Source: Halorussus amylolyticus (GTDB lineage: Archaea > Halobacteriota > Halobacteria > Halobacteriales > Haladaptataceae). From it: DNA of 64,000 bases. The stretch is from the NCBI RefSeq assembly GCF_004143485.2, contig NZ_ML974130.1:294917-358916 (forward strand), given 5' to 3'. This document shows positions 26,469 to 34,487 of the stretch, piece after piece (positions within the stretch are counted from its first letter, which is position 1; each line of letters starts with the position of its first letter). The notes under the pieces were generated by a model. That model searched no databases. It had not been told where the DNA came from and was given only the letters and a program-made list of their open reading frames with translations. A program made the translations under genes and the position numbers.

Positions 26469-27845
26469 GTGCGCGTAGTTCACGTTCTCATCCCCGACGA
26501 CCACCGCGCCTCCGCCCTCGACGCTCTCGACGAGCGCGAGGTGGAGTACGTCGTTCTCGAAGACGGCGACGAGTCGATTCTGGTGGAGTTCCCGATTCCG
26601 ACCGACGCGACCGGCGACGTGTTCGACGCGCTTCACGACGCTGGCGTTCCCGAGGACGCCTATCGGGTGGTCTCGACGGGCGAAACCGCCACCACCGGCA
26701 CGATGGACGACCTGATGGACAGGTACGCCACGAACTACGACCCGCTCTCGGTCGCGGAACTCAAATCCAAGTCCCGAGATTTGAGCCGCGACCCGCTCTC
26801 GTTCGTGGGTCTCGTGGTCCTGAGCGCCATCATCGCCGCGGGGGGACTCCTGCTCGATTCGCCCGCCATCATCGTCGGCGCGATGGTCATCGCCCCGCTG
26901 GTCGGGCCGGTACTGACCGCGAGCGCCGGGATTATCACGGGCGACGAGGGAATGTTCGCCGACAGCGTTCGCCTCCAGGTCGTGGGACTCCTCGCGGCGG
27001 TCGTCGGTGCCGGACTGTTCGCGTTCGCCGCGCGAACGTTGGCGTTCGCTCCGCCGGTTCTCGACGTGACCTCCGTCGAGGTCATCGTCTCGCGGGCCGC
27101 GCCCAACTTCCTCACGATTGCGGTCGGAATCACCGCCGGAGTCGCCGCGGCGTTCGGCCTGACGACGAAGGGACCGACCTCGCTCATCGGCGTGATGATA
27201 GCCGCCGCCCTGGTTCCGGGCGCGTCGGCGACGGGAATCGCGCTCGTGTGGGGCGAGTTTCTGATTGCGGCCGGGGCGTTCACCGTGCTGGCGGTCACGG
27301 TTCTCGGCATCAACTTCGCGGTGTTTTTCACGCTCACGACGCTCGGCTATCGGACGAATCTCGGCGCAGTCGTCCCGTCGGTCGAAAGGACGGTTCGAAC
27401 CGGCGCACTCGTGGTCGTCGCCGTCCTTCTCGTCGTCGCCAGCGGCGTCCTCGTCTACGCGACGTTTTACCACTTCGAGTACGAGTACGAGACCAAGCAA
27501 GCGGCGCAGGACGTGCTCTCACAATCGGAGTACGCCGACCTCAACGTCAGCACCGTCCGGGTCGGGTACGGACTTCCGGCGACGGTGTTCGACACGAAGC
27601 CGGCGGTCACGATTGGAGTCAGTCGCCCCCCGGGGTCGGAGTACCCGGAGCTTTCGACCTCGCTCCGCGACGAAATCGTGAACCGGACCGGCCAATCGAC
27701 CGCGGTTCGGGTGCAGTTCACCGACGTGCAGACCGCGAGGGAGCTATCCGACCCCCCGACCGTCGCCACGAAAATCGGGTCGGAAGTCGGTTACGAGGCG
27801 TCTCGGTCGCGCTCGCGGTCGTCGAAAGGGAGTTCGATTTCGTAG
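26469..27845 (+). CDS. DUF389 (TIGR00341-type) integral membrane protein, paralogue 2
   Basis: 458 residues with the same plan as the gene at 23633: N-terminal soluble domain (VRVVHVLIPDDHR), LLLDSPAIIVGAMVIAPLVGP and GVMIAAALVPGASATG in the membrane domain, and a C-terminal soluble domain. The GTG at 26469 aligns with the start of paralogue 1; the frame stays open 18 bp further upstream. The last 18 codons (Ser/Arg-rich tail) overlap the 3' end of the convergent NOG1-type GTPase gene by 55 bp. Confidence 0.82.
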   Translation: MRVVHVLIPDDHRASALDALDEREVEYVVLEDGDESILVEFPIPTDATGDVFDALHDAGVPEDAYRVVSTGETATTGTMDDLMDRYATNYDPLSVAELKSKSRDLSRDPLSFVGLVVLSAIIAAGGLLLDSPAIIVGAMVIAPLVGPVLTASAGIITGDEGMFADSVRLQVVGLLAAVVGAGLFAFAARTLAFAPPVLDVTSVEVIVSRAAPNFLTIAVGITAGVAAAFGLTTKGPTSLIGVMIAAALVPGASATGIALVWGEFLIAAGAFTVLAVTVLGINFAVFFTLTTLGYRTNLGAVVPSVERTVRTGALVVVAVLLVVASGVLVYATFYHFEYEYETKQAAQDVLSQSEYADLNVSTVRVGYGLPATVFDTKPAVTIGVSRPPGSEYPELSTSLRDEIVNRTGQSTAVRVQFTDVQTARELSDPPTVATKIGSEVGYEASRSRSRSSKGSSIS

Positions 27846-28822
27846 CCGGTCGCTTCGACCGCCTCGTCGAGGACCCCATCGACGTTCTCGTCGTTCTCGA
27901 TGCTCATGTAGGCGTCGGCGTCTACGTCGGTCGAGAGGTCCGACTTGTTGCAGACCGTGAGGACGGTCACGTCCTCGAACTGCGCGGAAAGCGCGTCCCG
28001 GAGTTCGAGTTGGGCGTCGAGCGGGTAGCCGCAGTAGCCGCTCGCGTCCACCACGAACACGATGGCGTCGGCGAGGTGGGTGAGCGCCGAGACCGCCTGG
28101 TTCTCGATGTCGTTGCGCTCGTCGGCCGGGCGGTCGAGCAGGCCGGGAGTGTCCACGATTTGGTAGCGGATGTGGTCGCGCTCGAAGTGGCCGACACGGA
28201 CGCCCTTGGTCGTGAAGGGGTACTCCGCGATTTCGTTCCGGGCGTTCGTGACCTCGTTGACGAACGACGACTTGCCGACGTTGGGGTAGCCCGCGACCAC
28301 GATGGTCGGCTCGTCGGGGTCGATGTCCGGGAGGTCTCGGAGGTCGTTCCGCGCCTTCCCGACGCGCAGGAGGTCGTCTTCGACCTCCTCCACGATGTCG
28401 GCGAGTCGAGCGAACCCCTGCTTGCGGACCTTTCGGTCGTAATCGAGGTCGCCTGTGAGCTTCCCCTGATACTCCCGGCCGATTTCGTGGGTCTTTCGGC
28501 TGGCCCACTGAATCTCCGAGAGGCTCTTTCGCAGTTCGTCGACACCGCCGGACCCTTGGTCCGGCGAGCCATCCGAGCGCGGCTCGGAGACATCTACGAT
28601 TGCATCCGCGAGTTCGTAGTAGAAGGGGTCCACGTCCCGGAAGTCGGGCCACTCAGTCGCGATGTTGCCCAAATTGTCGCTCAGGATGTTGGAGGCGGTC
28701 TGGAGCATCGACTGCTGGGCCTGCGTGCCGCTCTTGGCCCGGCCCGCCCTCGCGGCCCGCGAGAACGCCTTGTCGATGAGTTCCTCCGACGTGGGCGTCG
28801 TCGGGAGGGATTCGAAAATCAT
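27791..28822 (-). CDS. NOG1-type GTPase (ribosome biogenesis)
   Basis: 343 residues. An N-terminal helical NOG1 domain (about 1-150) precedes an OBG/NOG-type G domain: G1 GYPNVGKSS, G2 region YPFTTKGVRVGHF, G3 DTPGLLDRP and G4 NKSD. Eukaryotic Nog1 acts in 60S subunit assembly; the archaeal role is inferred. The ATG at 28822 is backed by TTTTAAG about 25 nt upstream. Its 3' end overlaps the second DUF389 gene. Confidence 0.88.
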   Translation of the reverse strand: MIFESLPTTPTSEELIDKAFSRAARAGRAKSGTQAQQSMLQTASNILSDNLGNIATEWPDFRDVDPFYYELADAIVDVSEPRSDGSPDQGSGGVDELRKSLSEIQWASRKTHEIGREYQGKLTGDLDYDRKVRKQGFARLADIVEEVEDDLLRVGKARNDLRDLPDIDPDEPTIVVAGYPNVGKSSFVNEVTNARNEIAEYPFTTKGVRVGHFERDHIRYQIVDTPGLLDRPADERNDIENQAVSALTHLADAIVFVVDASGYCGYPLDAQLELRDALSAQFEDVTVLTVCNKSDLSTDVDADAYMSIENDENVDGVLDEAVEATGYEIELPFDDRERDRDAS

Positions 28823-28868
28823 GGACGTACGTAGCTCTCGCGGGCTTAAAAGCGCGTCCATACTGATG

Positions 28869-28915
28869 CGACGACCGACCGCCGCGCGCCGACTGCGCGC
28901 GGCGGTCGGTCGTCG
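28869..28915. repeat. Perfect 21-bp hairpin after a small membrane gene
   Basis: The arms (28869-28889 and 28895-28915) are exact complements around a CGACT loop. The hairpin abuts the stop codon (28916-28918) of the minus-strand small membrane gene and precedes the NOG1-type gene's promoter. It is the longest perfect stem in the window. Confidence 0.65.
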
Positions 28916-29104
28916 CTACTCGTCGGCCTGTTCTGCGGCCATCTTCAGTATTCGGGGCGTGACCACGACTTCGAGAACGGCGAGTCCCAGCACTATCCAC
29001 CGAATCGTGCCCTCGAGGAAGGTGAACGCGACCACCACGAGAATGGCGGCGCTACTCAGACCGAGTCCGTACCGGAGAGACGGATTTTCGAACGGGGAGT
29101 CCAT
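28916..29104 (-). CDS. Small two-helix membrane protein
   Basis: 62 residues with hydrophobic helices at about 13-31 and 35-53. I chose the ATG at 29104 because AATTAAAC lies about 27 nt upstream; a GTG at 29122 would sit too near that box. No family is recognised. Confidence 0.55.
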   Translation of the reverse strand: MDSPFENPSLRYGLGLSSAAILVVVAFTFLEGTIRWIVLGLAVLEVVVTPRILKMAAEQADE

Positions 29105-29226
29105 GCGGGAGAGTCCGACCACGACAGTTTAATTGTTGTCATATTCGCCCGAGTTGTTCGACTTCAGCGCTGAATATGAGTCGATAGAAATCGACACCGT
29201 TCGTGTTGTTCTATCGAATATCAAAG

Positions 29227-29235
29227 ATTAATTAC
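29227..29235 (+). promoter_or_regulatory. TATA box of the four-helix membrane protein gene
   Basis: ATTAATTAC is centred about 27 nt before the ATG at 29258, in an AT-rich patch starting near 29130. Confidence 0.55.
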
Positions 29236-29257
29236 TCCGCTAATCGCACGCTCTCGT

Positions 29258-29971
29258 ATGGCGCGACGACGGGGGCCCAGAGCGAGAACGTACCGCGGAG
29301 ACGACCCGCGCTCTGACCGACGGTCGGATTCGACGCGAAGCGGCCCTGAACCACGACAGGATGCTGTAGACCGTTTCGAGCGAATGTTGGACATTCAGGT
29401 GTCCACACTCGACGGAATCGACGACAAAGCCGCTCGCCTCATCAGCTTCGTCGGCGTTCTTCTGGGTGTGATTGCGACTGCTGCACGAATCGTCCCACGG
29501 ATGGCCAACGGTGGCTCGGATTTCATCGACGGCGGGTCAATCGCCGGTGCCATCGCCCTCCTTATCGGTGTGTTCGGTCTCCTCCTGTCGCTCGTCTACG
29601 CCACTATCGCATACTTGAGCACGGAGTTCGACTACGGACTCGACGCGAACATCGCGGACGCGTTAGCGAGAGAAGACGAGGTTCGAGAACAGACGTATCG
29701 AACCGTCGTCCTCCGCGCCTACGCCGATTCGATTCGGGAGAACAAGCCCGTTATCGATACGAACGCCCGCCGATTTCGCTACGCCCTCGCAGCACTCGTC
29801 GGTGCCTTGTTCGCACTGATGTTCTCGGTCGCCTACTATCTGATTCCGTTGCCTGACACTGTCGAACTGCTGTTGTTGTTCTTCGGCGCAATCGTCGTCG
29901 GCTCGCTCTGCCTTTATATTCGCGACGAAGCATATTTAAGTACAGACGAAGAAAACGCCACCACGGAGTAG
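29258..29971 (+). CDS. Four-helix membrane protein, Pycsar/SLATT-effector-like layout
   Basis: 237 residues: a basic N-terminal tail (1-35), a short amphipathic part (AVDRFERMLDIQVSTLDGID), paired membrane helices at about 58-80 and 94-118, a cytosolic helical region, and a second pair at about 172-194 and 199-221. The order of helix pair, linker with Asn/Asp and further helix resembles membrane effectors of nucleotide-signalled defence systems (PycTM, SLATT), but no cyclase gene adjoins it. The similarity is a layout judgement only. Base composition is slightly more AT-rich than the neighbours. A 56-residue gene follows after one base. Confidence 0.6.
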   Translation: MARRRGPRARTYRGDDPRSDRRSDSTRSGPEPRQDAVDRFERMLDIQVSTLDGIDDKAARLISFVGVLLGVIATAARIVPRMANGGSDFIDGGSIAGAIALLIGVFGLLLSLVYATIAYLSTEFDYGLDANIADALAREDEVREQTYRTVVLRAYADSIRENKPVIDTNARRFRYALAALVGALFALMFSVAYYLIPLPDTVELLLLFFGAIVVGSLCLYIRDEAYLSTDEENATTE

Positions 29972-29972
29972 T

Positions 29973-30143
29973 ATGAGCCAACGAATCAGGAAGACGGACG
30001 ACGACGATTCGGACCTCAGCGTCACCGAGCAGCGAGTCCGCGACCTGCTCGGGGATGCGAGCTCGTACATCGAAGACGGGGAAGTTCGACCGATGCGGGA
30101 ACGGTTGAGCAAAAGTGGCGGCGACGAGGACGGTTCTAACTGA
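29973..30143 (+). CDS. 56-residue acidic protein directly downstream of the membrane protein
   Basis: The ATG is one base after the upstream stop codon, so the two genes are translationally close. The peptide begins MSQRIRKTDDDDSDLSVTEQ and has a predicted helix VTEQRVRDLLGDASSYI followed by RPMRERLSKSGG. It is highly charged and has no membrane segment. It could be a partner or antidote-like regulator of the membrane protein; no family is recognised. Confidence 0.6.
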   Translation: MSQRIRKTDDDDSDLSVTEQRVRDLLGDASSYIEDGEVRPMRERLSKSGGDEDGSN

Positions 30144-30195
30144 TTTTCGACGCGTCGTTCCCTCTGTTGCAGTACCGCGGTAGTGGAGGAGCGTA

Positions 30196-30483
30196 ATGAC
30201 CGATTCAGATACCGACCTCCGCGAACTCGTGGCCGACCTCCACGCCCACCTCGAAGCGACCGCCGAACTCCCGGTCGAGGCGTCGGCGAGCAGGTGGCTC
30301 GGCGAGGCCGAAGCGGTCTGTGAGGACGCGGTCGGGCCGGACGTTCCCGAAGCCGTCGTCGAAAAACGCGTCGAACAGGTCAGGATGCTCCTCTCGAACG
30401 TCGAGACGACCGGAAGCGACCGAGCCGACGACCACGTTTCGGCGGCGCGCGAACTCGCCGCCGAAATCGAGTCGCGACTCTAG
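30196..30483 (+). CDS. Small helical haloarchaeal protein, unknown function
   Basis: 95-residue acidic protein, predicted mostly helical (DLRELVADLHAHLEATAELP...). A GGAGG ribosome-binding site lies 6 nt before the ATG. Its 3' end overlaps the convergent copper-storage-like gene by 4 bp. No motif is recognised. Confidence 0.6.
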   Translation: MTDSDTDLRELVADLHAHLEATAELPVEASASRWLGEAEAVCEDAVGPDVPEAVVEKRVEQVRMLLSNVETTGSDRADDHVSAARELAAEIESRL

Positions 30484-30821
30484 GACGCCATCTGGCGGCA
30501 CGTCTCGGCGCACTCCCGGAGCACGTCGGCACACACCTGACAGTGTTCGTGGTCGTGCTGGTCGCACTCGTCGGCGCACTCCTCGCAGGCGTCCGCGCAG
30601 GTCGCCGCGAGGTCGTCGCTGTACGCCGAGTTCCGGACCATGAACCGGGCGTGCATGTTGGCGATGTCGGCCACGTCCCGGCAGAGTCGGATGCACCGGG
30701 CCATGTCCTCGTCCTCGTCGAGACACTCGTCGGCGCACCACTCGCACGCCTGGGTGGCTTCGAAGCAGTTGTCGATGCACTCGTCCATCAGGTCGCTCAC
30801 GTCGAGTTGCTGTAGCGCCAT
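30480..30821 (-). CDS. Four-helix-bundle copper-storage protein (Csp/DUF326-like)
   Basis: 113 residues with about 13 Cys spaced along helices (ECIDNCFEATQACEWCADEC; CADACEECADECDQHDHEHC), the pattern of cytosolic Csp proteins that line a four-helix bundle with Cys thiolates for Cu(I). There is no signal peptide, so it should be cytosolic. The CopZ-like chaperone gene lies 154 bp away, divergently transcribed, which suggests a shared copper role. Confidence 0.85.
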   Translation of the reverse strand: MALQQLDVSDLMDECIDNCFEATQACEWCADECLDEDEDMARCIRLCRDVADIANMHARFMVRNSAYSDDLAATCADACEECADECDQHDHEHCQVCADVLRECAETCRQMAS

Positions 30822-30974
30822 CGCACAGGACGTACGACGGCCTCGTTCACGTCGTTTGAGGCTAGCGTTCCGAGACGAACGGTCTCCGAGACTTCAGTTT
30901 CCAAGGCACGACCCGAAATCACCCTCGACGCGCGAGGGGAAACCACGAAAAGGCACGAGACCTAAGAGGGAGAC

Positions 30975-31172
30975 ATGACGCGACAGATTACCGTCGAAGG
31001 CATGAGCTGTGGCGGCTGTGAGGAGACAGTCGAGAACGCGCTCCGGGACGTTCCGGGCGTGACCGACGCCGAAGCCGACAACGAGACCGACACCGTGACC
31101 ATCGAGGGCGACGCCCCCGACGCCGACCTCGTGGCCGCTGTCGAGGACGCGGGCTATCAGGCGACGGCCTGA
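30975..31172 (+). CDS. Heavy-metal-associated copper chaperone (CopZ-like)
   Basis: 65-residue HMA-domain protein. The metal-binding motif GMSCGGCEETVENAL has Cys12 and Cys15, and the fold's C-terminal strand and helix follow (LVAAVEDAGYQA). It delivers Cu(I) to ATPases or regulators. It is divergent from the Csp-like gene. No P-type ATPase is present in the window. Confidence 0.9.
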   Translation: MTRQITVEGMSCGGCEETVENALRDVPGVTDAEADNETDTVTIEGDAPDADLVAAVEDAGYQATA

Positions 31173-31195
31173 TTGGCGTCCAATTTTCGGACTTT

Positions 31196-31237
31196 CGCGC
31201 TCGCACGCCGGTCGCGAGCGACCGGCGTGCGAGCGCG
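31196..31237. repeat. Perfect 20-bp hairpin between the copper chaperone and oxidase genes
   Basis: CGCGCTCGCACGCCGGTCGC and its exact complement surround a GA spacer. It lies in the 105-bp gap between two convergent genes and could end transcription of either, though it lacks a T-run. Confidence 0.6.
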
Positions 31238-31277
31238 TTAGGCGACGTTCGGGTGCGCGACAGCGCGTTCGGTCGTC

Positions 31278-32435
31278 TCACGCCACGTTCCGCTCTTCCA
31301 GCAGGTCGCCGTCCTCGAAGCGGTCGCTCCCGAGCGACGAGATATCGACCAGCGACGCCTCGCCGTCGAAAATCAGCTCCGTGACGATTCGGCCCGTGGC
31401 GGGCGCGTGCTGGAAGCCGTGGCCCGAGAAGCCGATGTTGTTGACGAGCCCCGGAACCGTTTCCTCCAGAATCGGGTGGTGGTCGGGCGTGACCGCGTAC
31501 AGTCCGGCCCACCCGCGCTTGATTCGCGAGTCGGGGCCGAAGTAGCCCGCGCAGTCGGCGGCGCGTTCGATGGCTTCGACCGCCCAATCAAGGTCCTGCT
31601 TCTCACTGAACGCGTCCGGGTCGGCGTCGGGGTCCGGACCGTCGAAGTGACCGCCGACCAGCGCCGCGCCCTCGCGTTCGGGTCGGAAGTGCGTCCCGGT
31701 GTCGAGGTCGATTGTCAAGGGCACGTTCTCGGGAACCGGCGTCTCGGGGTCCACGACGAGCATCTGCCTGCGCTTGGGCGCGACCGGGAGAGTCACTCCG
31801 GCCATCTCGGCGACCTTGCCCGCCCACGGCCCGGCGGCGTTGACGACGTAGTCGGTCTCCTCGCGCTCGCCGTCCGCGGTCAGTCCGGTCACCCGCCCCT
31901 CCCCGTCGCCCTCGCGATGGATGTCGGTCACGGGGGTCTTGGTTCGGACCTCGACGCCCGCCTCGTGGGCCGCGGTGGCGAACCCCTGTAGCGCGAGGTG
32001 GGGGTCGGCGAAGCCGTCGGTCGGCGAGTAGGTCGCGGCCACGAACTTCTCGGCGTGGAGTTCCGGGCAGTGTTCGGTGGCTTCCTCGGGGTCGAGAAGC
32101 CTGCTGGGCACGCCGCGGTCGTTCTGCATCGCGACGTTGTCCTCGAACTGGGCGGCAGTCGCGTGGTCGCGGGCCAGAAACAGGTAGCCCGCCCGCCGGT
32201 ACGCGATGTCGGTGTCGAAATCCTCTTCGAACGTGTCCCAGACCTCCATGCTGGCGAGCGAGAGTTCGACGTTGACCGGCGTCGAGAACTGGGCTCGGAT
32301 GCCGCCCGCCGACCGCTCGGTGCTTCCGCTGCCGAGCGACCCGCGCTCGTACAGCGTCACGTCGGCCCCGCGCTCGGCGAGGTAGTAGGCGCTCGCGAGT
32401 CCGATGATGCCGCCACCCACGACAGAGACTTGCAT
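31278..32435 (-). CDS. DAO-family FAD-dependent oxidoreductase (sarcosine oxidase/D-amino-acid dehydrogenase-like)
   Basis: 385 residues. The N-terminal FAD-binding motif VVGGGIIGLASAYYLAERGADV is followed by ERGSLGSGSTERSAGG, the covalent-type or tight FAD contact of the DAO superfamily, and the C-terminal GFSGHGFQHAPATG loop. The family oxidises secondary amines or D-amino acids; the exact substrate is not determinable. The frame stays open upstream of 32435 through a poly-C tract, but MQVSVVGGG is clearly the start. Confidence 0.85.
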   Translation of the reverse strand: MQVSVVGGGIIGLASAYYLAERGADVTLYERGSLGSGSTERSAGGIRAQFSTPVNVELSLASMEVWDTFEEDFDTDIAYRRAGYLFLARDHATAAQFEDNVAMQNDRGVPSRLLDPEEATEHCPELHAEKFVAATYSPTDGFADPHLALQGFATAAHEAGVEVRTKTPVTDIHREGDGEGRVTGLTADGEREETDYVVNAAGPWAGKVAEMAGVTLPVAPKRRQMLVVDPETPVPENVPLTIDLDTGTHFRPEREGAALVGGHFDGPDPDADPDAFSEKQDLDWAVEAIERAADCAGYFGPDSRIKRGWAGLYAVTPDHHPILEETVPGLVNNIGFSGHGFQHAPATGRIVTELIFDGEASLVDISSLGSDRFEDGDLLEERNVA

Positions 32436-32885
32436 GGGTGTCTTTCGGGGGGGTCGCGTGTTAACCGTTACTTTGTCGGCCGATTGGACGGCGGATTCGT
32501 CGCAGAAGTGCCACGTTCGCTTTCGGACAGTCGCCCGCCAACCGGGTCGGGGCCCGCCCCACCACCGCCCGCCCCCCCGCGGAACCACGGACGCCCCCCC
32601 CCCCTCCCCCCCCCCCCCCTCCCCCCCCCCCCCCCCCCCCCCCGCCCCCCCCCCCCCCCCCCCCCCCCCGACCCGGTGGAATTCGTCGGCACGACCCCGG
32701 CCGAAACGTCCGGGTCCGGGGAAAGCCGCCGTTACCGCGGCGTAGGGTCGTCGTACTCTCTGAGTCGAATCGTTCGGCTTTTCGAACGGTTCTGAACGGA
32801 CGACTGGGTTATGCGCCCGACTCCGCAAACGTCCGATAGCGAACTCGCCGACGACGCGTGCGTCGTCGGCGAAACCCAGCTCAAA
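32436..32885. other. Intergenic region between oxidase and otsA, with a poly-C tract
   Basis: 450 bp without a gene. Its centre is the low-complexity tract at 32594-32669; the flanking 30 bp on each side are also C-rich. No promoter motif for otsA stands out. The open frames across the tract (poly-Pro, poly-Gly) are artefacts. Confidence 0.6.
32594..32669. repeat. 76-nt near-homopolymer C tract
   Basis: Seventy-three of 76 bases are C, interrupted at 32605 (T), 32620 (T) and 32644 (G); the longest pure run is 25 C. The minus strand is therefore a G tract able to form quadruplexes. A run this long is unusual and could be a sequencing or assembly artefact. Confidence 0.9.
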
Positions 32886-34487
32886 ATGACTTCGAACACG
32901 ACAGGGGCGACAGCCGAATCCGCCGCCGAGACCGTCGCCGCGGTCTGTGAGGGCCGCGAACTCGTCGTCGTCTCGAACCGCGAACCGTACAGCCACCGCC
33001 GCGAGGACGGCGACGTCGTGGTGGACCGCCCGGCGGGCGGTCTCACCGCGGCGCTCGACCCCGTGATGCAGGCCGTCGAGGGAACGTGGGTCGCGTGGGG
33101 CGACGGCGACGCCGACCGCGAAGCGGTCGATTCGGACGGCACCGTGACGGTCCCGCCCGAGGACCCCTCCTACGACCTCCGCCGGGTGTGGCTCGAAGAC
33201 TCACAGGTCGAGGGCTACTACGCCGGGTACAGCAATCAGGTCCTCTGGCCGATATGCCACCTCGACACCGCGAAGATGCGCCCGAAGGAGTCGTTCTGGC
33301 GGGCGTACCGCGAGACGAACGCCGACTTCGCCGACGCGATACTCGACGCGACCGGGAGCGACCGACGCGGGACCGCGGCCGACGGCCGCGGTCCCGCAGA
33401 CCGGCGCGACACGGACGACCGGAACGGCACTACCGACGGCCCGGTAATCTGGTTTCAGGATTACCACCTCGCGCTCGCGCCCCGGCGCGTGCGCGAGGAA
33501 CGCCCGGAGGCGTTCCTCGCGCACTTCTGGCACATCCCGTGGCCGTCGTGGGACGCGTTTCACGCCTGCCCGCAGTACGAGAGCCTGCTCGACGGCCTGC
33601 TGGCGAACGACCTGCTCGGCTTTCACACCGACGGGTACTGCCGGAACTTCCTCGACTCGGTCGAGGCCGCGACCGACGCCCGCGTGGACCGCGCGAGCAG
33701 GAGCGTCGAATATCGCGGCAATCGGACGTTCGTCCGGGTGCTCCCCCTCGGCATCGACGCCGCCCGACAGGCCGAACTCGCCGATAGCGAGGCGGCCGAC
33801 GACTTCTGGGAAGCGTTCTGCGTGGAGTACGACATCGACCCCGACACCAGATTCGCGCTCGGCGTCGAGCGCCTCGACTACACCAAGGGCATCGAGCAGC
33901 GCCTCGACGCGCTCGAACGCTTCTGGGCCGACAATCCGGAACGGCGCGGGACGTTCACCTACGTCCAGAAGAGCATCGAGAGCCGGAGCGACATCCCGGA
34001 GTATCAGGCGCTTCAGAAACGCGTCGCCGATGCCATCGAGCGAGTCAACGACCGCTTCGGGACCGACCACTGGACGCCGGTGGTGTCGCTGACCGAACAC
34101 CTCCCCAAGCCGGGTCTCGCCGCGCTCTACCGGGAGGCCGACCTCGCGCTGGTCACGCCGGTCCGCGACGGCATGAACCTCGTCGCCAAGGAGTACGTCG
34201 CGGCTCAGACCCGCGACCCCGGCGTGCTGGTCCTGAGCGAACTCGTCGGCGCGGCCGACCAACTCGGCGACGAGTCGGTGCTGGTCCACCCCCACGACAC
34301 CGCGGGGACCGCCGACGCCATCGCCGAGGCGCTCTCGCTGTCGGCGACCGAGCGCCACCGACGGATGACCGACCTCCAGCGCGCGGTCCACGCCGAGGAC
34401 GTGTACGCGTGGCTCGAATCGACCTTCGAAACCGCGGCCGCAATCGAGCGCGGCCAGAGTGTCACCCGTGCTGGACCCGAGCGATGA
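32886..34487 (+). CDS. otsA: Trehalose-6-phosphate synthase
   Basis: GT20 glycosyltransferase that makes trehalose-6-phosphate from a nucleotide-activated glucose and glucose-6-phosphate, an osmoprotectant route in haloarchaea. 533 residues with the N-terminal VVVSNREPYSHR, the acceptor region VIWFQDYHLALAP, the LGVERLDYTKGI loop and EHLPKPGLAALYREADLALVTPVRDGMN. A ~28-residue low-complexity insert (from about residue 157, encoding SDRRGTAADGRGPADRR) sits before VIWFQ and is built around a perfect 14-bp hairpin (33367-33397). The stop codon overlaps the otsB start (ATGA). Confidence 0.93.
   Translation: MTSNTTGATAESAAETVAAVCEGRELVVVSNREPYSHRREDGDVVVDRPAGGLTAALDPVMQAVEGTWVAWGDGDADREAVDSDGTVTVPPEDPSYDLRRVWLEDSQVEGYYAGYSNQVLWPICHLDTAKMRPKESFWRAYRETNADFADAILDATGSDRRGTAADGRGPADRRDTDDRNGTTDGPVIWFQDYHLALAPRRVREERPEAFLAHFWHIPWPSWDAFHACPQYESLLDGLLANDLLGFHTDGYCRNFLDSVEAATDARVDRASRSVEYRGNRTFVRVLPLGIDAARQAELADSEAADDFWEAFCVEYDIDPDTRFALGVERLDYTKGIEQRLDALERFWADNPERRGTFTYVQKSIESRSDIPEYQALQKRVADAIERVNDRFGTDHWTPVVSLTEHLPKPGLAALYREADLALVTPVRDGMNLVAKEYVAAQTRDPGVLVLSELVGAADQLGDESVLVHPHDTAGTADAIAEALSLSATERHRRMTDLQRAVHAEDVYAWLESTFETAAAIERGQSVTRAGPER

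Noticed and set aside
32468-32795. Poly-proline and poly-glycine proteins across the C tract
   Set aside because: They exist only because of the homopolymer; no promoter or conserved part, and the oxidase start codon is clearly downstream.
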